Source: JBGSON01 sp041739085
Lineage (GTDB): Bacteria > Patescibacteriota > Gracilibacteria > CAIRYL01
DNA: 64,000 bases
Direction: 5' to 3'
Assembly (NCBI GenBank): GCA_041739085.1
Contig: JBGSON010000005.1
Coordinates: 1 to 64,000 of the forward strand
Below the pieces are notes generated by a model. That model had not been told where the DNA came from, ran no database searches, and worked only from the letters and a program-made list of their open reading frames with translations. Made by a program: the position numbers and the translations under genes. How positions within the stretch are numbered: position 1 is the stretch's first letter; each line of letters begins with the position of its first letter. This document shows, in pieces, positions 8,571-16,462 of the stretch.

Positions 8571-8882
8571 TCAGGAGAAAGAGAATCTGACCGTATCGAA
8601 ATCCACAATTTTTCCATGTGAAAACCGGATCCCGTCTTTTGAAAGCCGCTTTTTCTTTTCTGCAATGCCGAGGGCATATCCACCCGGTGTTCCGTCGCTT
8701 CTGACGACTTTATAACAGGGAAAAAGGTCGGGATCGGGATTTTTCCCGCAGAGCCGGCCGACAGCTCTCGCGGCCTTTGGATTCCCGAGTGCTTGTGCTA
8801 TGTCCTGATATGTGGTGACATGTCTCTTCGGGATTTTTTTCAGAAGATTCTGAAGAAGAGAGAGTGTGATCTGTGATTTCAT
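8571..8882 (-). CDS. Ogt/MGMT-type O6-alkylguanine-DNA alkyltransferase-like protein
   Basis: 103 residues covering only the C-terminal DNA-binding/active-site domain of the family, as in Ogt-type and ATL proteins. The helix-turn-helix (VTTYQDIAQALGNPKAARAVGRL) and the active-site region FPCYKVVRSDGTPGGYALG are clear. The canonical motif is PCHRV. Here the acceptor Cys56 is kept, but the His that activates it is Tyr57 and Arg is Lys58. It could be a true suicide alkyltransferase with altered chemistry or a damage-recognition protein like ATL, although ATLs usually lose the Cys. Convergent with the gene ending at 8564, with a 6-nt gap. Confidence 0.9.
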   Translation of the reverse strand: MKSQITLSLLQNLLKKIPKRHVTTYQDIAQALGNPKAARAVGRLCGKNPDPDLFPCYKVVRSDGTPGGYALGIAEKKKRLSKDGIRFSHGKIVDFDTVRFSFS

Positions 8883-8945
8883 GAATTTGAATGAAAGTTG
8901 TTCATTGAATCTCGGATGAAGAAATCAGAGAAAGAGATTCAATGC

Positions 8946-9251
8946 TCACGTATCTTCACCTTCTTTCGGACTATTCATAATGTCATTTATGCTTCTCCAT
9001 GTCCCCTCCGAAAAAATACTGACAATCGATTCCGGTTTGATAAACGTTCTTGTACCTTGAGCAGTAAAAGAGAGCTCGTCAGCACTGATGCGCCCGCTGC
9101 GCAATTGGGCAATCAGTATATTTACCGGATAGCCCGGAAGAAAGCCTTCAACATCTTGTCCGCTTCCTGCTATCCGCACAAATGAAGTGAAGGGGTCGTC
9201 TTGACTCGGACTCATCCCCGCTCCCCTGACGAAATCCGCTGAATCACTCAT
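8946..9251 (-). CDS. Small hypothetical protein
   Basis: 101 residues, acidic, no TM segment or Cys. The sequence looks protein-like rather than antisense noise (balanced composition, e.g. LPGYPVNILIAQLRSGRISADELSF), but I recognise no family. The ATG at 9251 is preceded by GATACT. It stands alone between the Ogt-like gene and the divergent Smr gene. Confidence 0.55.
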   Translation of the reverse strand: MSDSADFVRGAGMSPSQDDPFTSFVRIAGSGQDVEGFLPGYPVNILIAQLRSGRISADELSFTAQGTRTFIKPESIVSIFSEGTWRSINDIMNSPKEGEDT

Positions 9252-9340
9252 AGTATCTGAAATGAGATCAATGATGATTGTACCACATTTTCTGTATGAA
9301 AAACATATTGCCCTGCGGTGTTCTCATCCGTACCATGCGG

Positions 9341-9724
9341 ATGATGAATAAAAACGATTTTTCCATGGAAGACCTCCTCCGGGAGCATTCCCCGAAGGTT
9401 ACACGGGATCTCTCGGGAGATTCTCTTACATCAAAAACAGGAAAGAAAAAAATACCCGCCGAACCCGAGGATGAACTCGATCTCCATAATGGACGGTCCT
9501 CCGAAGAATGCCTCCGGGAATTCGAGGAATTCCTTCTCGACTGCCTGAAAAGGAATCTCAGAAAGATACGAGTGATCACGGGAAAAGGGCTTCATTCTCC
9601 CGGCGGGAGAGCTGTTCTTTCTCCGAAGATCGAGAAGCTCATCGAGGAATTCATGTCGTTCAAGGTCATTGAACGCTACAAAAAAGAGAGCGGCCATTTT
9701 GACGTCATCCTCCCGGATCAATGA
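9341..9724 (+). CDS. Smr-domain protein
   Basis: About 127 residues from ATG 9341 (others at 9335 and 9344). The small MutS-related domain is clear: ELDLHNGRSSEECLREFEEFL provides the DLH motif (usually DLHG), and ITGKGLHSPGGRAVLSPKIEKLI provides the TGxGxHS motif. Stand-alone Smr domains are nucleases acting on DNA, or on mRNA in ribosome rescue. The ~40 residues before the domain are charged and probably disordered. It sits upstream of, and not coupled to, the VWA lipoprotein. Confidence 0.88.
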   Translation: MMNKNDFSMEDLLREHSPKVTRDLSGDSLTSKTGKKKIPAEPEDELDLHNGRSSEECLREFEEFLLDCLKRNLRKIRVITGKGLHSPGGRAVLSPKIEKLIEEFMSFKVIERYKKESGHFDVILPDQ

Positions 9725-9878
9725 AAGAAATCGTTTGAGATATGCTGAGAATGCCATCCGCACTCCTTTTCCAGGAGAAATAGAGAGAGAGGATTCATGT
9801 TCAAATATTCGGATAAGAAAAGCATTTTTCATGAGGAAGAAGAAGGAATACAATGAGAACAATCTCATCCTTCCTCTT

Positions 9879-11138
9879 ATGAAGAAGTTATCCGTTCTCT
9901 TGAGCATACTCTTGACACTCCCGATTCTTTTCGGATGCACGGTTTCCACAAAAGACGGTGCAGTCTCTGTGAATAAGGACAAAGTTTCGGTTTCTTCAGG
10001 GGAAAACGAGGTGGATATATCGAAAGATGAAGTGAATATCAAAACGAAAGACGGGTCCGTTGCTTTGAACAGCGATGACCTTACTGCCATCTCAGGGGAA
10101 GATGAAGAAATCATAATGATGTATGTTGGAGAAGATGAATCCGGGCAAGGAGAGTCTCTCCTTGATCCTATTGAAGGAGAAGCATCCGGCGATGGAGCAG
10201 TTCCGGAGAATGCGAAATGCGAAGCGCAGTATCAGGAAGCAGTCGCCGCGAACGCGGATGATTACTCTGACTGCTATGCAAATCCGGACTACGGAGACTG
10301 CTCCGGCGAATTCTCCGGAAAAACGATCAATCTCGTCCTCATCATGGACTCCTCGGGGAGCATGGGGCTTTCCGTGGGAGGAGAAAAGAAGATCGAAATC
10401 GCAAAGACAGCCGCCGAGACTTTTGTGAATACGCTGAAAGACACCGTGAACCTCGGGCTCATCGTCTATGGCCACAAGGGATCGAACAGTTCCGCCGACA
10501 AACCCGTTTCCTGTGCCGGGATCGAAGAAGCGTATCCGCTCTCCCCTGTAAACTCCGAAGGGATTGCGGGAACGATCCGTTCTCTCCAGCCGACCGGCTG
10601 GACTCCCATCGCGGGCGCACTTGAGAAAGCGGAATCGATCCTCACTCCGTATCCTTCCACAGAGTATGCAAACCGGATCGTCCTCGTGAGCGACGGAGAA
10701 GAAACCTGTGGTGGAATTCCTGCACCAATCGCATCGAGGATCAATACATCCGGCATTTCCGGGAAAGTGAATGTCATCGGTTTTGACGTGTATGGAGCGG
10801 AAGAGGAACAGTTAAAAAGCATCGCTGAGTCCGGAGGAGGCGTCTACTCTCCGGCGCGAAGCGAAAAGGAACTCATCGCGGCTCTTTCCCGCCAGCAGGA
10901 ACTCCTCTGCATGGCAAGCGAGAAAAGGGATTGGGCCGGGGATATGCGGTTCATGGCGGAATGCAAGAGAAGGCTCGCCGCGGAACAACGAGGCGTAGCC
11001 GCTTATATCCGCGAAGCCGAGGTCTCCTGCCGATCTTATATTCAGGATCGCTACAAAGAACGCGAAGCGAGCATGGAGGCACAGATGGATGAAATGCAGG
11101 AGATCCTGAAAGCTGCTGAACCTTCCGCTGGCGAATGA
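9879..11138 (+). CDS. VWA-domain lipoprotein
   Basis: 419 residues from ATG 9879. The signal peptide MKKLSVLLSILLTLPILFGC ends in a lipobox with Cys20. Residues 22-75 are an imperfect repeat of short strands (KDGAVSVNKDKVSVSSGENE and similar), probably a small beta-solenoid. A von Willebrand factor A domain follows with a complete-looking MIDAS start (DSSGS at 157-161) and WTPIAGAL further on. The C-terminal ~90 residues are a charged coiled coil with Cys. It should be anchored on the cell surface and bind a partner or matrix through a metal ion. A longer frame reaches back to 9669 over the Smr gene and is rejected because the lipoprotein signal fixes the start. Confidence 0.88.
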   Translation: MKKLSVLLSILLTLPILFGCTVSTKDGAVSVNKDKVSVSSGENEVDISKDEVNIKTKDGSVALNSDDLTAISGEDEEIIMMYVGEDESGQGESLLDPIEGEASGDGAVPENAKCEAQYQEAVAANADDYSDCYANPDYGDCSGEFSGKTINLVLIMDSSGSMGLSVGGEKKIEIAKTAAETFVNTLKDTVNLGLIVYGHKGSNSSADKPVSCAGIEEAYPLSPVNSEGIAGTIRSLQPTGWTPIAGALEKAESILTPYPSTEYANRIVLVSDGEETCGGIPAPIASRINTSGISGKVNVIGFDVYGAEEEQLKSIAESGGGVYSPARSEKELIAALSRQQELLCMASEKRDWAGDMRFMAECKRRLAAEQRGVAAYIREAEVSCRSYIQDRYKEREASMEAQMDEMQEILKAAEPSAGE

Positions 11139-11244
11139 CTTGAACAGTCCAGATTTTGTGACTCCGATCACCGATTTCCTGGTACATACTCGCCCATTTC
11201 CTTCCGAAGGGTGAATACTATAGTGTCCGCACGGACTCCATGAT

Positions 11245-12321
11245 ATGCAGAAAATCCTTTTCGGCTTCGGCATTCTCCTTTTTTTTATGAGTTGCACCAT
11301 GAATTCCAGAACGATGACCACCGGGAAAACTTATGAGGATTTCATTGCAGAAAAAGGACTCTCTTCCGCTGTATTCGCGGGAGGCTGTTTCTGGTGCATC
11401 GAGTCCGCATTCGAAAACATCGAAGGCGTGACTGAAGCGTTCAGTGGATATTCGGGAGGGAATGAAAAAAATCCGTCGTACGATCTCGTTTCCTCCGGTA
11501 TGACGGGGCACCTGGAATCCGTCGAAGTCTTTTATGATCCCGCTACCATATCCTATGAAGACCTCGTACGTGCGTATTTCGGCATGATCGATCCGACCGA
11601 TCCCGGCGGCCAGTTTGTCGACCGCGGCGAGCAATATCGCACTGCCATTTTTTATCGGGATGAAGAAGAGAAAAAAACTGCTGAACGCGTGAAAGATGAA
11701 ATCATGAAATCCGGCCAGTTCGACAAACCGATAGTCACGGGAATCCTCCCACTGAAAAAATTCTATCCGGCTGAGGAATATCATCAGGATTACTACGAAA
11801 AAAATAGCGACCGGTACGCTCAGTATTATGAAAATTCCGGGAGATCATGTTCCTCAAAAAAATCAGGGAGCGGAAATCCTTCTTGTCGCATCGGAGCAGG
11901 GATGAACGATCTTAAAAAAAGGCTCACTCCGCTTCAGTACGAGGTCACACAGGAAAGCGGTACGGAATCTCCGTTCAGCAATGAATACTACGACAATGAA
12001 GAAGAAGGGATCTACGTGGACATCGTTTCCGGAGAACCACTTTTTTCCTCTCTCGATAAATATGATTCCGGAACGGGATGGCCGAGTTTTACAAAACCGA
12101 TCTATCCGAAAAATGTCGTTCTTCTTCAGGATCTCGGATCCGGGATGGACCGGACTGAAGTGAAGAGTGCCGAAGGGAATTCCCATCTCGGCCATGTATT
12201 TCCGGATGGCCCCGGCCCTGAAGGAACACGGTATTGCATGAATTCCGCATCACTCCGGTTTATTCCAAAAGACAACCTTGAGGAAGAAGGATACGGAGAA
12301 TATCTCCCTCTCTTTGAATGA
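11245..12321 (+). CDS. msrAB: Secreted MsrA-MsrB fusion lipoprotein (methionine sulfoxide reductase)
   Basis: 358 residues. The signal peptide ends with lipobox FFMSC17. The MsrA domain (about 40-195) carries GGCFWC with catalytic Cys48 and Cys51. The MsrB domain (about 215-355) carries GTGWPSF, HLGHVFPDGP and the catalytic Cys in RYCMNSASLRF. The usual zinc-binding CxxC pairs of MsrB are missing (SGEPLFSS where CGEPLFSS is common), so this is a zinc-free form. Together the domains reduce both stereoisomers of methionine sulfoxide. The lipoprotein signal puts repair outside the membrane, next to the surface lipoproteins encoded around it; electrons would need an exported thiol partner. Confidence 0.95.
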   Translation: MQKILFGFGILLFFMSCTMNSRTMTTGKTYEDFIAEKGLSSAVFAGGCFWCIESAFENIEGVTEAFSGYSGGNEKNPSYDLVSSGMTGHLESVEVFYDPATISYEDLVRAYFGMIDPTDPGGQFVDRGEQYRTAIFYRDEEEKKTAERVKDEIMKSGQFDKPIVTGILPLKKFYPAEEYHQDYYEKNSDRYAQYYENSGRSCSSKKSGSGNPSCRIGAGMNDLKKRLTPLQYEVTQESGTESPFSNEYYDNEEEGIYVDIVSGEPLFSSLDKYDSGTGWPSFTKPIYPKNVVLLQDLGSGMDRTEVKSAEGNSHLGHVFPDGPGPEGTRYCMNSASLRFIPKDNLEEEGYGEYLPLFE

Positions 12322-12340
12322 ATGTATTACCGCAAAGCAC

Positions 12341-12964
12341 TTACTGAACGATCTCTCCTGTTTTTGCGTCGAGAACAAGTGGTCCTGCTCCGGAGGTATG
12401 ACTTGTCACATACCAGCTCGGACTTCCGGTGAGGTGATCGGAATTCCAGGAGAGGATAAGCGATAGGGATTCTTTGTCCTCGCCCCACTTGCCCTCGAGT
12501 GCTTTGTAAGCTTTTTCAGCAACGACAGTCGAATCCTTCCAGTCTCCTCCGATGTCGTTGAAGAGATACTCGAAATCCGGCGTATCGAGTCCGTAGGAAA
12601 AGAGTTCTTCTTCCCCGTTGACGACTTCTCCTTTTGTCCAGTAAAAAGTATAAATCATTGAGTATTTTTCTTTTTCCGGATGATCGGTGCAGTATTTGAA
12701 ACTCCAGCTCTTTGACCTCCCCGATGCATCGACGTCCTCTGCTCTGATATATCCGAGCCGTGCGTTTTTTCCCTCGAGTGTTTGCTCGATCGTATCTTTC
12801 ATGGCGTCATACGCTTCGCGCGCGGTGAGCATTTCCACGGAAGCTTTTGTGTCATCTGAACGTTTACCTGCGTCCTTGTTTGGTGTCCCCGTCTCATTGG
12901 TGGCACATGCGGAAAGCACAAAGAAAAGAATGATACCTGAGAAGAAGGAGGCGTATCGTTTCAT
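12341..12964 (-). CDS. Lipoprotein, unknown function
   Basis: 207 residues. The signal peptide MKRYASFFSGIILFFVLSAC has lipobox Cys20. A disordered Thr/Lys/Asp linker precedes a single mixed domain of about 150 residues that ends VTSHTSGAGPLVLDAKTGEIVQ. That ending, a strand running into DAKTGEIV, resembles PepSY-type domains, but the match is weak. Convergent with msrAB, with a 19-nt gap. A promoter is visible upstream. Confidence 0.8.
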   Translation of the reverse strand: MKRYASFFSGIILFFVLSACATNETGTPNKDAGKRSDDTKASVEMLTAREAYDAMKDTIEQTLEGKNARLGYIRAEDVDASGRSKSWSFKYCTDHPEKEKYSMIYTFYWTKGEVVNGEEELFSYGLDTPDFEYLFNDIGGDWKDSTVVAEKAYKALEGKWGEDKESLSLILSWNSDHLTGSPSWYVTSHTSGAGPLVLDAKTGEIVQ

Positions 12965-12988
12965 AGTGAGTCAGAAAAATCATGAGTG

Positions 12989-13018
12989 AGTATACTCTCT
13001 TCCCCATGTCTCAAACAA
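12989..13018 (-). promoter_or_regulatory. Promoter for the lipoprotein gene
   Basis: Minus strand TTGTTT (13018-13013), 18-nt spacer, TATACT (12994-12989). Predicted start near 12982, leaving about 18 nt before the ATG at 12964. Confidence 0.5.
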
Positions 13019-13078
13019 CAAATGGAGTTTTTCTTCCCGTTATTTGAGGTACAATGCTCATGATCTCATCCACTTCTT

Positions 13079-13561
13079 ATGCGGTCAAAAATCCCTCTCG
13101 CCGTTTTTTCGGTCTTTATTGCGATTGATGTCGTTTTCCTGAGCGCCGGACTCATTGTTTTTCTTTCGTTTCAGAAGGGATCCTCGCTCCCGGATGGAGG
13201 CACTGCATCGCTTCTCCCATTTGCCATTATCAGCGCGTCATTTTTTCTTATCCTCCTCTTCCCATTTGTCTTCTTCCTCCGGGGCTACCGGAAAGAGAAG
13301 CATCTTTTGGAACACGGCTTTCCTGCGGACGCAACTATTGTCGATATTCAAAACTCGCTCGTGAGGGTGAACCGCATCGTCCAGCTCAATGTGAAAGTAC
13401 GGTTTCTCGGAATGGAAAAAACTGAAAAATACGTAAATCCTGTTCTTCTGGCCGGCAAAAAACCAGGAGACCGGGTCCGTATCAAATACAATCAGGAGAA
13501 TCCGGATGAATTCATCATCCTCGAAGAAGGCCAGCCTTCCCAGCCGATAAGACCCATGTGA
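13079..13561 (+). CDS. Two-TM membrane protein, DUF3592-like
   Basis: 160 residues. Two hydrophobic segments (about 8-30 and 47-68) are followed by a soluble beta-rich domain of about 85 residues: DATIVDIQNSLVRVNRIVQLNVKVRF, then KPGDRVRIKYNQENPDEFII. The pattern of a short strand pair followed by G-xx-V-x-V-x-Y-x-x-x-x-P matches DUF3592-type membrane proteins of unknown role. A TACAAT box at 13050-13055 is a possible -10. Convergent with cysE, with a 3-nt gap. Confidence 0.75.
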   Translation: MRSKIPLAVFSVFIAIDVVFLSAGLIVFLSFQKGSSLPDGGTASLLPFAIISASFFLILLFPFVFFLRGYRKEKHLLEHGFPADATIVDIQNSLVRVNRIVQLNVKVRFLGMEKTEKYVNPVLLAGKKPGDRVRIKYNQENPDEFIILEEGQPSQPIRPM

Positions 13562-13564
13562 TCC

Positions 13565-14212
13565 TCATGCTCGAACCTGGTGCTTTTCCATTACCTCCTC
13601 AAGATGTGAAATCCTCGTTTCCACTTTGTCGAATTCTTTTTTCACGGGATCGGGGAGATGGACGGTGTCGAGTTTGTCGATGACTTTTTCCCCTCTTGTC
13701 CGGACGACTCTTCCGGGATTCCCGACGACAACGGAATTCGGAGGGACATCCTTGATGACGACGGCGCTCCCTCCGATCTGGGAATTGTCGCCGACGGTGA
13801 TGGGACCGAAAAGTTTCGCTCCTGCCCCGATCATAACATCATCCCCGATCGTCGGATGGCGCTTCCCCGTGGCGAGGCTTGTTCCACCGAGCGTCACTTC
13901 ATGGTACATGATGACGTGGTCTCCGATCTCCGCGGTCTCGCCGATGACGACGCCCATACCATGATCGATGAAAAAACCTTTTCCGATCTTCGCCCCGGGA
14001 TGGATCTCGATCCCGGTGAGAAATCGGGAGAGCTGTGAAATGAATCTCGGGAGGAACGGGATTTTTATCCGCCAAAGGAAATGCGCGATCCGGTGGAAGA
14101 TGATCGCGTGAAGCCCTTGATAAAGAATTATTTCGAGGAAGCCGGATCTCCGGCTCCGGAGCGCGGGGTCACCGTGATACGTGGCGCGGATATCTTCAAA
14201 TATGGCGATCAT
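13565..14212 (-). CDS. cysE: Serine O-acetyltransferase
   Basis: 215 residues, a left-handed parallel beta-helix acetyltransferase. The N-terminal helical part (AIFEDIRATYHGDPALRSRR) and hexapeptide repeats with HPGAKIGKGFFIDHGMGVVIGETAEIGDHV are typical of CysE. It makes O-acetyl-L-serine from serine and acetyl-CoA for the sulfhydrylase encoded just upstream. Its start overlaps the cysK stop by 4 nt (ATGA), so the two are translationally coupled and share the cysK leader. The ~40 residues after the hexapeptide domain end in a short charged helix. The feedback-sensing tail of longer CysE proteins cannot be judged here. Confidence 0.95.
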   Translation of the reverse strand: MIAIFEDIRATYHGDPALRSRRSGFLEIILYQGLHAIIFHRIAHFLWRIKIPFLPRFISQLSRFLTGIEIHPGAKIGKGFFIDHGMGVVIGETAEIGDHVIMYHEVTLGGTSLATGKRHPTIGDDVMIGAGAKLFGPITVGDNSQIGGSAVVIKDVPPNSVVVGNPGRVVRTRGEKVIDKLDTVHLPDPVKKEFDKVETRISHLEEVMEKHQVRA

Positions 14213-15114
14213 TTCGATGGGGGAAAAAGAGTGGTGGATAGATACCGCTCGGCGGTATCGGGGAGAACGGTAAAAACACGAAGCGCGGGATTTTCGAGAG
14301 CGATTGTTCTCGCTATGAAAATTGCGGCTCCGCTCGATATCCCTGCAAAAATCCCTTCTATTTTTGCAAGCTCCATCGCGGAAGACATCGCCTCATCTCC
14401 GGAAACAGTCTCGATTCTTTCGATGAGACTCCGGTCAAGGTTTTTAGGAACGAATCCGGCGCCTATCCCCTGAATGACATGCGGCGCAGGAACACCGCCG
14501 GAAATCACCGGAGATTCTTTTGGCTCCACAGCAATTATCTTAATCTTCGGATTCTTTTCTTTGAGATACCGGCCGGCACCGCTTAATGTCCCACCGGTTC
14601 CGACGCCGAAAACTGCGATATCAATTTCCCCTTCCATGCCATCCCAAATTTCAGGACCCGTCGTTTCATAATGGATCTCGGGATTTCCAGGGTTCGAGAA
14701 CTGGTCGAGGAAAATCGCATTGCCCTCATTCCTAATTTTTTCCGCCTCTTCTACAGCACCTTTCATTCCCTTCTTTCCTTCCGTGAGAACGAGTTCCGCT
14801 CCGAGAAAGGCAAGGATTTTCCTCCGTTCGACGGACATGGAATCCGGCATCGTGAGGATGAGGCGGTATCCGCGGAGGCGCGAAATCCACGCGAGTCCGA
14901 TGCCGGTGTTCCCGCTCGTGGGTTCGACGAGAAGACTTCCCTTTTTGAGCAACCCATTCCTCTCCGCATGCCGGATCATTCCCCACGCGGTCCGGTCTTT
15001 TACGGAAGAAAGCGGGTTTTTGCTTTCGAGTTTCGCGAAGAGATTCCCGCCGGGCTCAAACGCGCTGAGTTTTAATATCGGGGTCTTCCCGATGTGGTCG
15101 AGTTGCGAGCTCAT
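14209..15114 (-). CDS. cysK: Cysteine synthase (O-acetylserine sulfhydrylase)
   Basis: 301 residues, fold-type II PLP enzyme. PLP lysine K39 lies in SVKDRTAWGM, the substrate loop PTSGNTGIGLA at 65-75, and the phosphate cradle GTGGTLSGAGRYL near 172. It replaces the acetyl group of O-acetylserine with sulfide to form L-cysteine. First gene of the cysK-cysE operon. The 132-nt leader contains a Cys-rich 15-residue ORF, an antiterminator segment and an intrinsic terminator whose T-tract ends 18 nt before this ATG. Expression is therefore probably set by Cys-tRNA supply (see the leader features). Confidence 0.96.
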   Translation of the reverse strand: MSSQLDHIGKTPILKLSAFEPGGNLFAKLESKNPLSSVKDRTAWGMIRHAERNGLLKKGSLLVEPTSGNTGIGLAWISRLRGYRLILTMPDSMSVERRKILAFLGAELVLTEGKKGMKGAVEEAEKIRNEGNAIFLDQFSNPGNPEIHYETTGPEIWDGMEGEIDIAVFGVGTGGTLSGAGRYLKEKNPKIKIIAVEPKESPVISGGVPAPHVIQGIGAGFVPKNLDRSLIERIETVSGDEAMSSAMELAKIEGIFAGISSGAAIFIARTIALENPALRVFTVLPDTAERYLSTTLFPPSK

Positions 15115-15131
15115 GGGATGAAATAAAATAT

Positions 15132-15202
15132 AAAAAAAACACTCTCGTCATTCTGAGAGCGTTCTGATTCCAATTTCCGGACACGGGTTGAAACGCTCTC
15201 AG
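15132..15202 (-). promoter_or_regulatory. Cysteine-responsive transcription attenuator (antiterminator/terminator switch)
   Basis: In the minus-strand RNA, segment 2 CTGAGAGCGTT (15202-15192) is an exact reverse complement of segment 3 AACGCTCTCAG (15163-15153), giving an 11-bp antiterminator. Segment 3 can instead pair with segment 4 GAGAGTGTT (15146-15138) in a 9-bp stem with one G-U pair and loop AGAATGAC, followed by eight Ts: an intrinsic terminator 18 nt before cysK. The leader-peptide stop codon (15201-15199) lies inside segment 2. A ribosome that finishes the peptide would cover segment 2 and allow termination; one stalled at the three Cys codons (15219-15211) leaves it free and allows readthrough. 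The pairings are seen directly; the regulation is inferred. Confidence 0.88.
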
Positions 15203-15246
15203 GAGAGGGCGCAACAACAAACGGAAGTGGAATATGAGGTTTTCAT
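15199..15246 (-). CDS. Cysteine leader peptide (15 residues), apparently leaderless
   Basis: The ORF reads MKTSYSTSVCCCALS and stop, with three consecutive Cys codons (TGT TGT TGC at 15219-15211). Its ATG at 15246 lies 7 nt after the -10 box, so the transcript should begin at or next to the start codon. Translation is then leaderless. Its position between a strong promoter and an attenuator, ahead of genes that make cysteine, matches leader peptides of amino acid operons such as trpL and hisL. Leaderless poly-Cys short ORFs acting as cysteine attenuators have been described in mycobacteria. I know of none in this lineage. Confidence 0.88.
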   Translation of the reverse strand: MKTSYSTSVCCCALS

Positions 15247-15253
15247 CGGGATC

Positions 15254-15282
15254 AGTATAGCAGGAATTTGACTAGTTTTCAA
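15254..15282 (-). promoter_or_regulatory. Promoter of the cysK-cysE operon
   Basis: Minus strand TTGAAA (15282-15277), exactly 17-nt spacer, TATACT (15259-15254). Five of six bases match consensus in each box. The predicted start is 15247-15246, at the leader-peptide ATG. Confidence 0.85.
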
Positions 15283-15397
15283 ATTTTTAGAATTTTGCCG
15301 GGAGCGTTTTCAAAATATTTTGGTGGAAATCATGAAAGCGTTGATGCGCTCGATCAGGGCTCCTGACTTGATCTTGGCCTGGCATGAGTGAGAGTCG

Positions 15398-15426
15398 TTG
15401 TGATGAAAATAATGTTATGGTATAAT
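15398..15426 (+). promoter_or_regulatory. Promoter for the 15451 small ORF
   Basis: TTGTGA (15398-15403), 17-nt spacer, TATAAT (15421-15426). The predicted start near 15433 leaves an 18-nt leader. The promoter is strong for such a small orphan gene. Confidence 0.7.
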
Positions 15427-15450
15427 TAATAATCATTCATTCTCATCCTT

Positions 15451-15816
15451 ATGAAACCAGGAAGTGTGCCCGACGAATTTCGTCCCCGACTGCCCGATAC
15501 GATATTGAACACCTCCGGGATGGATAAAAAAGAAATTGGGATCGCATTAGGAAACCAAAAGCGATCGGAAAGAGAAAGAATACGATCAGAAATTGATCAA
15601 GCGTTCTTGACATTAGGAATGGAGCGAACACCAATCCCGGAAGCATTGGAAATCAGATATCGTCTTTTGCTCGCACAACGCAGCCCTCTTCATACACTCG
15701 AAGGGAAAGGGTTCACAACCAGTCAGATCAGAAATATCGCGGCACTCCGCGAGAAGGAAGATTCCGCATACCAATTCCTAGAAACTCAGATTCGCGTCCA
15801 CTGGGACCTAATATAA
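15451..15816 (+). CDS. Hypothetical helical protein
   Basis: 121 residues, charged, predicted mostly helical, no TM segment or Cys. I recognise no family. It is supported by a consensus-like promoter immediately upstream and by protein-like composition. AT-rich compared with the housekeeping genes. It precedes another orphan (15869) on the same strand with a 52-nt gap. Confidence 0.65.
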   Translation: MKPGSVPDEFRPRLPDTILNTSGMDKKEIGIALGNQKRSERERIRSEIDQAFLTLGMERTPIPEALEIRYRLLLAQRSPLHTLEGKGFTTSQIRNIAALREKEDSAYQFLETQIRVHWDLI

Positions 15817-15868
15817 GTATTCACTCATACTGAATACATGTTTTCATATCTGATGTTATATTCCACCA

Positions 15869-16339
15869 ATGAATGAAAGAGCGACTGAATCGTCTTCCCT
15901 GGAACGATTCCAAGCGGAACTTGCTCAGCTCACAGAAGCGTACGCACAGGCTTCTTATATTTCATACGGGAGTAATTCCAATCCCGACAGAATCGCTGAA
16001 CAAGAGAGGCAATCCCCTTTGCTCTACAATGATCTTTTGGATTTATGCGCAAGAGCATTAACTGAATCAAAGGGAGATCCGAAGACAATCGAGATAATCG
16101 ATAGAATTCTCATCTGGCACCAATATGGGAACGGTTCTCTTTTATTTGCCTCAAGTACTGCTGCCCAGTTTTACAGAGATCTCTCCCAGAGGACTGCACA
16201 GACGAACTCACACGAGACTACCGGCGATCCCAAAACTTCTTTCCAGGGAAGCATTTCCGAGTGTTGTAGCAAGTTCAAGCAATGGGCGGCTCATTGCCGA
16301 ATACGCATTTTTCCCAAAAAAGCGCCAGGGAAGGGATGA
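15869..16339 (+). CDS. Hypothetical protein, possibly from a leaderless mRNA
   Basis: 156 residues, no recognised domain. The N-terminal ~110 residues are helical and acidic (SSLERFQAELAQLTEAYAQAS). The C-terminus turns basic and Cys-containing (SECCSKFKQWAAHCRIRIFPKKAPGKG), an unusual tail that might bind metal or nucleic acid. A TATATT box ends at 15862, 7 nt before the ATG, so a leaderless transcript is likely. Low-GC orphan next to another orphan; the pair could be an acquired segment. Confidence 0.6.
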   Translation: MNERATESSSLERFQAELAQLTEAYAQASYISYGSNSNPDRIAEQERQSPLLYNDLLDLCARALTESKGDPKTIEIIDRILIWHQYGNGSLLFASSTAAQFYRDLSQRTAQTNSHETTGDPKTSFQGSISECCSKFKQWAAHCRIRIFPKKAPGKG

Positions 16340-16462
16340 TCCGAGCGAAAATTCCTTCCCATGATCGCCACCCAGGTCTTATGCGCAAGACAGAGATACC
16401 CGTGGACGGGTGCCTGATCCATCAAGCGGCATTCTTTCTCATTTGCACGTTTCACCATCCAT

